Source of the DNA: Chitinophagaceae bacterium
GTDB taxonomy: Bacteria > Bacteroidota > Bacteroidia > Chitinophagales > Chitinophagaceae
DNA: 5,638 bases
Reading direction: 5' to 3'
Assembly: GCA_947463755.1 (NCBI GenBank)
Contig: CANHUK010000137.1
Span: 1-5,638 of the forward strand
A program made the translations under genes and the position numbers. Within the stretch, counting starts at the first letter, position 1. Each line of letters begins with the position of its first letter. Under the pieces are notes generated by a model. That model did not search any database, had not been told where the DNA came from, and was given only the letters and a program-made list of their open reading frames with translations. Shown here in pieces: positions 1-5,638 of the stretch.

Positions 1-887
1 AGGCGCAGCTGATCGACCGTAAGCGAGGTGCCTCCGGACGCTACCACATTCTCCACACCCGCCTGATAGAGGGAGATCACATCGGTGTAACCCTCCACGA
101 GCAGGCATTCGTCCTGCTTGTCGATGGCATGCCGGGCGAAATAGGATCCATAGAGGATCCTGCTTTTCACGTACAGGTCGTTCTCCGGTGTGTTGATGTA
201 CTTCGGAGCCCGGTCGTTCTTGCCGATCACGCGTGCACCGAAGCCGATGACCTTCCCGCTTTGGTTATGAATGGGAAAGATGATACGCCCGCGATAATTA
301 TCAACCGGCCTGTCATCGCGCAAGACCGAGAGGCCGCTCTTCTGCAGGATCTCCGGGTTGAACTGGGCGTTGAGCGCGGCCCGGGAGAAACCATCGCGAT
401 CATCCGGACAGTACCCCAGCTGAAAGGTGCGCATCGTCTCTTCGGTAAAGCCGCGCTCCACCAGGTACGAATAGGCAATGTCTCGCCCCTTGTCCGTATC
501 GAAGAGTTGTTGACTGAAATAGTCCCGCGCAAATTTGTTGAGGATGAAAAGACTCTCGGAAAGCTGTGCCCGCTGGCGCTGTTCAGGGGAGGTTTCTGTC
601 TCTTCCAACTCCACGTTGTAGCGCGTAGCGAGCCAGCGGATGGCCTCCACATAGGAGTATTTCTCATGCTCTATGAGAAATCCGATGGTGTTGCCACTGC
701 GGCCGCAACCGAAGCACTTATAAAGCTCTTTGGTTTGGGAGACGGTAAACGAGGGAGTCTTTTCGTTATGGAAAGGGCAAAGACCCAGGTGACTGTTTCC
801 TCTGCGCTTCAGTTTGACGAATTCACCGATGACATCAATGATGTCAATACGATTCAGAACCTCCTGTATGGAATGTGGTGCGATCAA
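1..887 (-). CDS. dnaG: DNA primase, amino-terminal part (3' end beyond window)
   Basis: DnaG makes the RNA primers for DNA replication and works with the replicative helicase DnaB. The first 295 codons are visible and the frame stays open to the left edge. The CHC2 zinc ribbon is intact: LCPFHNEKTPSFTV (36-49) with Cys37 and His40, then YKCFGCGRSGN (56-66) with Cys58 and Cys61. The catalytic core follows: GYCPDDRDGFSRAAL, then NYRGRIIFPIHN (197-208), GKVIGFGAR (211-219) and APKYINTPEN (227-236). The Toprim motif VEGYTDVISLYQAG begins at Val264 and gives the acidic residues Glu265 and Asp269. The DnaB-binding carboxy terminus and the later Toprim aspartates are outside the window. The start is TTG at 887: it gives the expected short MI-type amino terminus, no in-frame ATG occurs until about residue 154, and going upstream the next in-frame landmark is the TGA of the preceding gene. 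No Shine-Dalgarno sequence is visible. The gene lies 39 bases after the cytochrome gene. Confidence 0.97.
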   Translation of the reverse strand, partial: MIAPHSIQEVLNRIDIIDVIGEFVKLKRRGNSHLGLCPFHNEKTPSFTVSQTKELYKCFGCGRSGNTIGFLIEHEKYSYVEAIRWLATRYNVELEETETSPEQRQRAQLSESLFILNKFARDYFSQQLFDTDKGRDIAYSYLVERGFTEETMRTFQLGYCPDDRDGFSRAALNAQFNPEILQKSGLSVLRDDRPVDNYRGRIIFPIHNQSGKVIGFGARVIGKNDRAPKYINTPENDLYVKSRILYGSYFARHAIDKQDECLLVEGYTDVISLYQAGVENVVASGGTSLTVDQLR

Positions 888-908
888 GGATGTGAAGATA
901 CGAAAGAG

Positions 909-925
909 CCGGTCGCGTTCGACGG
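909..925 (-). terminator. Weak stem-loop after the cytochrome gene stop codon, possible inefficient terminator
   Basis: On the minus strand, CCGTCG pairs with CGACCGG through six base pairs with one bulged C and the loop AACG. It starts two bases after the TGA of the cytochrome gene and is followed by CTCTTTC, which is pyrimidine-rich but not a true T-run. The position is where a terminator between the accessory operon and dnaG would be expected, and there is no other candidate in the 39-base gap. The stem is short, so termination would be weak at best. It could also be a chance structure. Confidence 0.25.
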
Positions 926-926
926 A

Positions 927-3113
927 TCATTCGAAGAACACCTCATCTACGAATACCCAGCCTTTATCGCCCTTGCCGCGATGCCATGCCGGAAGGGATC
1001 GGATCGGATCGGCCTGCACCCGTATGAACCGGTAGCGGCCTGGCGGGATGTCCACATTCAATATCTTGTTCATGGCGGGGCCTCCCTTGACAGGCATTTC
1101 AGGTGTCAGTTTGCCCAGGATGGATAAGCTGGCTGAATCCTCTCCACCCCAAACTGTGACCTTGGTGGGGGGCAAGATGTACTGTCCGTGGTTTTCGGCC
1201 ACACTGAGTGTGACGCGCCGGAGTTCCTGTCCGCCATCAAAACGAAACTGGGCGATGAAAGGCACCTCTCGAAATCCGAGCCAGTTCAGCAGCACATTCC
1301 GGCTTTCGCCCTTCAGTCCGTCAGCAAGACTCACTACGCCCAGGGCCTTGTAACGATTTTCGGGTTGAGTCAGCAGGTATGAAGTCGAAGGCGCAATGCC
1401 CCGGGAGAAGAGACTGAAATTGGCCACTGAGCTTTTTTTCCAGCCCTGCATCACGGCGATCACTTTCAGCTGGGTATGTCCGTTGATGGTGATAGGCCCC
1501 TTATATACCGGGCTGTTCAGACTGTCAGGTTCCGTGCCGTCGGTGGTATACCGAAGGGTGACACCTGCCATCGGGTGCCTGATCTCGAACAATTCCCCTT
1601 TGGAAAAAACCATCTTATCCCGGTCTTTCGCCAATGGAGTCGTCAGGGTCAGTTCTTCGGACGCATCCGGCTGGTAGCCCGATTCCCAAAGAATGGCGGG
1701 GTGATTTTTTCTCAGGGCCGTCACTTCTTCTTCCGTCGCTTTCGTCCTCCAGATATATACCTTCTTCAGGCTGGATATGCTGGCCAGTTTTTCCAACTGA
1801 GTTGCAGACACCTGTGTATTAGAGAGGCTGATCTGTTCCAGATGTTTCAGCTCTGCCAACTTTTCCAACCCTTTACCTGACAGGCGGGTGCCATTGAGGT
1901 CCAGGAGTTCCAGGTGCCTGAAGCCCGAAATGACATCCAGGGCGTCATCTCCGGCCGGCATGGATGTCAGCTTGAGGGAGACGATCTGCTCGCTGATCTT
2001 CCGGCATTCTTCCAGCATGGCAGGCTTGTATTCAGCGGCCACAAAGAAAGCGACGCTGAGGGCGGGAGACTTATAATCCACCGGGTAGATGACGCGGAAG
2101 GGGCCATTCAGCGCCTTCAGATCTCCGGCATTGGCTGGTTCAAAATCATAGGCCTTTCCCGAAGGTTGAACGGACGGAGCGGAGGTCGCGAGGCCATAAG
2201 CGAGGGTGCGCAGGCTGTCTGTTTCGGCCAGTGCATTGAAGGGTTTTTTCAGGTCGGCACCGGCGGCGATCCATCTATGCAGCAGTTCAATTTCTTCCGC
2301 GGTCAATTGGGGACGACCTTTGGGGGGCATGTGTTTACGATCTTGCATGTCGAGCAACAGCCTTTCAATGATCAGGCTGTTGTCGGGATCCCCTGCCACC
2401 CACATGGCTCCGGATTTTCCGCCTTCCATCATCTTCCGGATATCGGACATCACCAAACCACCCTTAGCCTTGTTTTCGTTGTGGCAGGCATAGCACTTGG
2501 CCTGGAGCAGGGGTTGAACCGCCGCCAGGTAGATAGCGGTACTGTCTGTTACCGGCGGACGCCGGACCTGACCCGGTTCATCTTCCTCGTTGGAGGAGAA
2601 ACTAAGAAAATCAGATCCATGCGTCAGCGTCCCGCCAAAATGACTACCCACCACGAGGCTGAGGACACCGGCGACCGATGCAAGGTTCAGCCAGGATGGC
2701 GCCAATCCATCAGACGTCCATAACTGCCAGATGACATAAGACAGAATGGCCGTGAAGGTTCCTAGCCAAAGATGTCGCGTTAACAGATCAGCATCGTATC
2801 CGTCTGCCAATGAAAGGAAAACACCGCTCAGTGCTGTCAGGACGGTTGCGAGGCTTGTCAACAGCAAACCCTTTCCGAAAAGCGTCCTGAATTCAGGGAT
2901 GTTCGTCCATCGTGCACGAAAAAGGATGGCCAGCAACATCAGCAGCAGGAGTGCCGATGGAAAATGGAGCAGTACCGGATGCAGCCGGCCGGAAGCCTGC
3001 AGCCAAGCGGGCAGTTCGAGCTGCGGCCTGAAGACAGCGGCGGTCAGCAACAGGGCGCAGAGGCTGAAGACAATATTGGAGATGATGCGTTCGAAACTTC
3101 TCATGCCGGACAC
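927..3113 (-). CDS. Membrane-anchored c-type cytochrome mosaic: DUF2231-like, PSCyt1, LRR, Fn3-associated and discoidin-like domains
   Basis: This is a complete protein of 728 residues. Hydrophobic segments near 12-28, 45-66, 80-104, 113-132 and 141-158 form a DUF2231-like membrane domain (GRLHPVLLHFPSALL at 42-56; histidines also at 114, 158 and 165). FRARW (65-69) fits an inside loop, leaving the rest of the protein outside. A PSCyt1-type c-haem domain follows (about 190-290): CYACH at 207-211, KGGL (217-220), AGDPDNSLI (240-248), HMPPKG (261-266; Met262 is the likely axial ligand) and LLHRWIAAGAD (277-287). Leucine-rich repeats occupy about 375-460 (LELLDLNGTRLSGKGLEKLA at 401-420). A chitobiase-type Fn3-associated domain covers about 495-568 (YTTDGTEPDS at 522-531). 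The end (577-728) looks discoidin-like (LPPTKVTVWGG, then WHRGKGDKGWVFVDEV). The start is GTG at 3113 or ATG at 3104, three codons in; an in-frame TGA lies just upstream. No Shine-Dalgarno sequence is visible. It follows DUF1501 by 58 bases. A role in electron transfer at a glycan-bound site is inference. Confidence 0.92.
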   Translation of the reverse strand: MSGMRSFERIISNIVFSLCALLLTAAVFRPQLELPAWLQASGRLHPVLLHFPSALLLLMLLAILFRARWTNIPEFRTLFGKGLLLTSLATVLTALSGVFLSLADGYDADLLTRHLWLGTFTAILSYVIWQLWTSDGLAPSWLNLASVAGVLSLVVGSHFGGTLTHGSDFLSFSSNEEDEPGQVRRPPVTDSTAIYLAAVQPLLQAKCYACHNENKAKGGLVMSDIRKMMEGGKSGAMWVAGDPDNSLIIERLLLDMQDRKHMPPKGRPQLTAEEIELLHRWIAAGADLKKPFNALAETDSLRTLAYGLATSAPSVQPSGKAYDFEPANAGDLKALNGPFRVIYPVDYKSPALSVAFFVAAEYKPAMLEECRKISEQIVSLKLTSMPAGDDALDVISGFRHLELLDLNGTRLSGKGLEKLAELKHLEQISLSNTQVSATQLEKLASISSLKKVYIWRTKATEEEVTALRKNHPAILWESGYQPDASEELTLTTPLAKDRDKMVFSKGELFEIRHPMAGVTLRYTTDGTEPDSLNSPVYKGPITINGHTQLKVIAVMQGWKKSSVANFSLFSRGIAPSTSYLLTQPENRYKALGVVSLADGLKGESRNVLLNWLGFREVPFIAQFRFDGGQELRRVTLSVAENHGQYILPPTKVTVWGGEDSASLSILGKLTPEMPVKGGPAMNKILNVDIPPGRYRFIRVQADPIRSLPAWHRGKGDKGWVFVDEVFFE

Positions 3114-3123
3114 GATTGACGAG

Positions 3124-3141
3124 ATCCCGAGTCATCGGGAT
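3124..3141 (-). other. Inverted repeat in the gap between the DUF1501 and cytochrome genes
   Basis: A perfect 7-base stem (ATCCCGA paired with TCGGGAT) encloses a 4-base loop. It lies in the 58-base gap, ending 10 bases before the GTG start of the cytochrome gene. No T-run follows on the transcribed strand, so it does not look like a standard intrinsic terminator. It could be an mRNA processing or stability element between cistrons, a partial attenuator, or a copy of a short dispersed GC-rich palindrome. The structure is seen directly; the function is inferred and uncertain. Confidence 0.4.
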
Positions 3142-3171
3142 GCGCTGGGTGATTACGTTGAAGGCTTATGA

Positions 3172-4623
3172 TCAGGCCAGGATGCCGGGAATGACCTGAC
3201 CGGCTACATCTGTCAGCCGGTATCTGCGGCCCAAATGCTTGTAGGTCAGTTGTTCGTGATTGATCCCCATCAGATGCTGTATGGTTGCGTGGAAGTCGTG
3301 TACACTGACCGGATCCTTGACGATATTGTAGCCAAATTCATCGGTTTCACCATAGACCATGCCGGGTTTGATGCCGCCTCCTGCCATCCAGATGCTGAAA
3401 CATTTGGGGTGGTGGTCGCGACCATAGTTATCCTTACCAAGATTTCCCTGGCAATAATTGGTGCGTCCGAATTCTCCACCCCAGATGACCAGGGTTTCGT
3501 CGAGAAGTCCGCGCTGTTTGAGGTCCTTGACCAGTGCAGCGGAAGCACGATCCACATCCTGAGCCTGTAAAGGCATTTCTCCGACCAGATTGCCATGCTG
3601 GTCCCAGCCCTGATGATAAAGCTGAACAAATCGGACACCTGATTCAGACAGCTTCCGCGCCAGCAGGCAGTTGGCAGCATAGGTACCGGGCACCAGGCAT
3701 TCCGGTCCATACATGCGGATGATATGATCGGCTTCCTTGGAGAGGTCCGTCAATTCCGGCACGGCCGTCTGCATGCGGTAAGACATCTCGTACTGCTGGA
3801 TCTTCGATTGGATCTCGGGATCTCCGAATTGTTCGAAGGCCATGGTGTTCAACTTCGACAGCTGATCGAGCATGTCTCTGCGGGATGTCCGGTCCTGGCC
3901 TTCTGGATTGTTCAGATACAGGATCGGATCTTCCCCGCTGCTGAATACCACACCCTGGTGGATGCTGTCCAGGAATCCGTTCGTCCACAGTTTGGAGTAA
4001 ACACCCTGGCCATTGCCCCGGCCGCGGGAAAGCAGCACGCAATAAGCGGGAAGGTTCCTGTTTTCACTCCCGAGTCCATAACTCATCCAGGCGCCCATGC
4101 TCGGGCGGTTACCCTGCTGGGCTCCCGTCTGAAAGAAGGTCAGCGCCGGGTCGTGGTTGATGGCTTCTGTGTGGATGGTTTTAATGATGCAGATGTCGTC
4201 TGCGATGGAGGCCATGTGCGGGAACATGGACGAAACCCATGCGCCTGATTGACCATGTTGTTTGAATTCGAATGCGGAACCTACCAGAGGAAATTTCTCC
4301 TGGTTGGCGGTCATCCCTGTCAGGCGCTGTCCCATTCGAATGGAGGCAGGCAGATCCTGGCCGATCATCTCATTCAGTTTGGGCTTGTAATCGAAGGTTT
4401 CCAGCTGCGAAGGGGCTCCGTTCTGAAAAAGATAGATGATGCGTTTGGCCTTCGGTGCAAACTGGGCCACACCAAGGGGCAGGCTTTCCAACTCTTCCTG
4501 TTTACGCCCGAACATGCCGGGGGCGAGCAAAGAGCCAAGGGCGATGCTGCCAATACCCAAGCCCGCGCGGGTGAGAAAATGCCTGCGGGTATGGTTCAGT
4601 CTGAATTTATTGTATTCACTCAT
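3172..4623 (-). CDS. DUF1501 family protein with twin-arginine signal
   Basis: This is a complete protein of 483 residues, normal for the family. The amino terminus has a Tat-type signal: TRRHFL at 12-17, then a hydrophobic stretch GLGIGSIALGSLLAPG (21-36). It is therefore predicted to be exported folded to the periplasm or outer face. Family motifs follow in order: YLFQNGAPSQLETFDYKP (64-81), HTEAINHDPA (151-160), RPSMGAWMSYGLG (173-185), GWDQHG (339-344), WGGEFGRT (381-388), GRDHHP (401-406) and VHDFHATIQHLMG (441-453). DUF1501 proteins are related to the alkaline phosphatase/sulfatase superfamily; the conserved His/Asp clusters suggest a metal site, but the substrate is not known. The ATG at 4623 is chosen because it places the Tat motif at the expected distance and lies 6 bases after the PSD1 stop. 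No clear Shine-Dalgarno sequence precedes it, so translation may be coupled to the upstream gene. The family call is firm; the catalytic role is inference. Confidence 0.95.
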   Translation of the reverse strand: MSEYNKFRLNHTRRHFLTRAGLGIGSIALGSLLAPGMFGRKQEELESLPLGVAQFAPKAKRIIYLFQNGAPSQLETFDYKPKLNEMIGQDLPASIRMGQRLTGMTANQEKFPLVGSAFEFKQHGQSGAWVSSMFPHMASIADDICIIKTIHTEAINHDPALTFFQTGAQQGNRPSMGAWMSYGLGSENRNLPAYCVLLSRGRGNGQGVYSKLWTNGFLDSIHQGVVFSSGEDPILYLNNPEGQDRTSRRDMLDQLSKLNTMAFEQFGDPEIQSKIQQYEMSYRMQTAVPELTDLSKEADHIIRMYGPECLVPGTYAANCLLARKLSESGVRFVQLYHQGWDQHGNLVGEMPLQAQDVDRASAALVKDLKQRGLLDETLVIWGGEFGRTNYCQGNLGKDNYGRDHHPKCFSIWMAGGGIKPGMVYGETDEFGYNIVKDPVSVHDFHATIQHLMGINHEQLTYKHLGRRYRLTDVAGQVIPGILA

Positions 4624-4629
4624 GTTCGG

Positions 4630-5638
4630 TCAGGATTTTACGGTGGTTTCTTCCAGATTGTACATCATGTGTATGACCTGCATCAGGGCAGCATGCCTCA
4701 CGGGATCGAGCCCTTCCGCTGCAGGGTATTCTCCGATGCGGATGAATTTCCGCGCTCTTTCACGATCTGCGCTGAATCTCGACAATTCCGCCGCATGATA
4801 TTCCTTCAGTGCACCGCGTTCCTTGTCGGACGGCTTGCGGCATAAGATCCGTCGGAAAGCCTCTTCGAGGAGCACGTCTTCGGTTTTTCCGGTGGACAGC
4901 AGTCTCCCGGCGAGCACGCGCGATGCTTCCAGTACCTGCGGATCGTTCAGCATCACCAGTGCCTGCAACGGCGTATTGGTGCGTAGCCGGGTCACCTCGC
5001 ACTGATCGCGGTTACTGGCATCGAAGATCAGCATGGAGGGTGGGGGAGCCGTACGTTTGATGAAGGTATACATGCCCCTGCGATAGAGCTTTTCGCCATG
5101 ATCCTGCACATACCGGGCAAGCTCACCCCTTCCGGATGTGGTGGATTCCCAGATGTCCCGGGGCTGATAAGGCTTCACACTCGGGCCGCCAATGGTGGGG
5201 ACCAGCAGGCCGCTGCTGGCCAGTATATGATCCCGGGTGAGTTCCGCCGTCATACGCAGTCGCGGTGCATAAGAGTAGAAACGATTGTCGGGATCTTTTT
5301 CCAGTTTTTTCCGATCCCTGGTTGCGTGTTGCCTGTAAGTGGCGGATGTCACGATCTGGCGCACCAGCCGCTTGATATCCCAGCCATTGTCACGAAAATC
5401 ACTCGCCAGCCAGTCCAGCAGTTCCGGATGTGTTGGCAGATCGCCCTGCATGCCAAAGTCTCCGGCGGTCTTCACCAGGCCCTTGCCAAAGAATTCCTGC
5501 CAGATGCGGTTCACGAAGACCCTGGCTGTCAGCGGATTCCGGCGGTCAAGCAACCACTGGGCCAGCCCCAGTCTGTTTTTCTGGAAGCGGGTAGTATCAA
5601 AAGTCAGGATCGATGCCGGCATACCGATCGGTACAGTA
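4630..5638 (-). CDS. PSD1/DUF1553 domain protein, carboxy-terminal part (5' end beyond window)
   Basis: The frame is open to the right edge, so the true start lies outside; the first visible ATG, at 5622, is internal. About 335 residues are visible. Numbering from that ATG, residues 16-41 carry the family hallmark, with NRLGLAQWLLD followed by NPLTARVFVNRIW. Next come FGKGLV (45-50), THPELLDWLA (64-73), SATYRQ (93-98), RLRMTAELTRD (121-131) and TNTPLQALVMLNDP (215-228). This order is that of the PSD1 (DUF1553) region of proteins that usually also carry PSCyt1 (c-haem) and PSCyt2 (DUF1549) domains upstream; whether those are present here cannot be seen. The family is extracytoplasmic and has no established reaction. 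The gene ends in TGA 6 bases before the DUF1501 gene, the classic pairing for these two families, so the two are almost certainly co-transcribed and probably act together. The family call is firm; the function is unknown. Confidence 0.95.
   Translation of the reverse strand, partial: TVPIGMPASILTFDTTRFQKNRLGLAQWLLDRRNPLTARVFVNRIWQEFFGKGLVKTAGDFGMQGDLPTHPELLDWLASDFRDNGWDIKRLVRQIVTSATYRQHATRDRKKLEKDPDNRFYSYAPRLRMTAELTRDHILASSGLLVPTIGGPSVKPYQPRDIWESTTSGRGELARYVQDHGEKLYRRGMYTFIKRTAPPPSMLIFDASNRDQCEVTRLRTNTPLQALVMLNDPQVLEASRVLAGRLLSTGKTEDVLLEEAFRRILCRKPSDKERGALKEYHAAELSRFSADRERARKFIRIGEYPAAEGLDPVRHAALMQVIHMMYNLEETTVKS

Noticed and set aside
227..667. Minus-strand open frame of 146 codons within the dnaG region
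   Set aside because: It is in a different frame from dnaG, whose zinc ribbon and core motifs are continuous through the same bases.
890..905. TATCTTCA just upstream of dnaG as a Bacteroidota -7 promoter element (TAnnTTTG-like)
   Set aside because: The match is imperfect, no -33 TTTG partner is seen at the right distance, and the transcript would start at or inside the start codon.
887..929. The cytochrome gene and dnaG are in the same frame, separated by one TGA and 13 codons, hinting at a readthrough fusion
   Set aside because: A shared frame without another stop over such a short gap is expected fairly often by chance, and a membrane cytochrome fused to primase makes no biological sense.
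129..1127. Long plus-strand open frame of 332 codons opposite dnaG and the end of the cytochrome gene
   Set aside because: It runs antisense across two recognised genes and the gap between them, shows no family motif, and is explained by the codon bias of the minus-strand genes.
1914..2723. Plus-strand open frame of 269 codons opposite the cytochrome gene
   Set aside because: It lies wholly antisense to a region with clear PSCyt1 and leucine-rich repeat motifs, and its translation has no recognisable domain.
3724..4845. Two adjacent plus-strand open frames (3724-4248 and 4249-4845) opposite the DUF1501 and PSD1 genes
   Set aside because: They are antisense to strongly conserved family motifs and their translations look like reverse-complement artefacts.

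Overview
The window carries four genes, all read from the minus strand, and is almost fully coding (gaps of 6, 58 and 39 bases). The organism is most likely a member of the Bacteroidota, probably the Chitinophagia. This is inferred from the DnaG sequence style (a short amino terminus, GFLIEHEKYSYVEAIRWLA after the zinc ribbon, EGYTDVISLYQAG in the Toprim domain), the moderate-to-high GC content and the lack of Shine-Dalgarno sequences. No 16S rRNA or other taxonomic marker is present, so the family-level assignment is tentative.

Layout in the direction of transcription, from right to left. (1) 5638-4630: the carboxy-terminal part of a PSD1/DUF1553-type protein, the large partner found with Planctomycete-type cytochrome c systems; its amino-terminal part lies beyond the right edge. 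(2) 4623-3172: a complete DUF1501 protein with a twin-arginine signal, starting 6 bases after gene 1. (3) 3113-927: a complete mosaic membrane protein joining a DUF2231-like five-helix membrane domain, a PSCyt1-type c-haem domain (CYACH), leucine-rich repeats, a chitobiase-type Fn3-associated domain and a discoidin-like carboxy-terminal domain. (4) 887-1: the first 295 codons of DNA primase, dnaG, with a TTG start; the gene runs off the left edge.

Genes 1 to 3 look like one operon for an extracytoplasmic system. A membrane-anchored c-type cytochrome with sugar-binding-like modules would work with a Tat-exported DUF1501 protein and a DUF1553 protein. These families co-occur widely in Planctomycetota, Verrucomicrobiota and some Bacteroidota, but to my knowledge have no settled biochemical role. 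The modules suggest redox-linked processing of a glycan or another complex extracellular substrate; this is inference. dnaG is a housekeeping gene placed directly downstream in the same direction, and may receive readthrough from the accessory operon.

The two larger intergenic gaps each contain a small inverted repeat (3124-3141 and 909-925). Neither is a convincing intrinsic terminator. I saw no RNA genes, mobile elements, CRISPR arrays or long repeats. The long plus-strand open frames are antisense shadows of the four genes.
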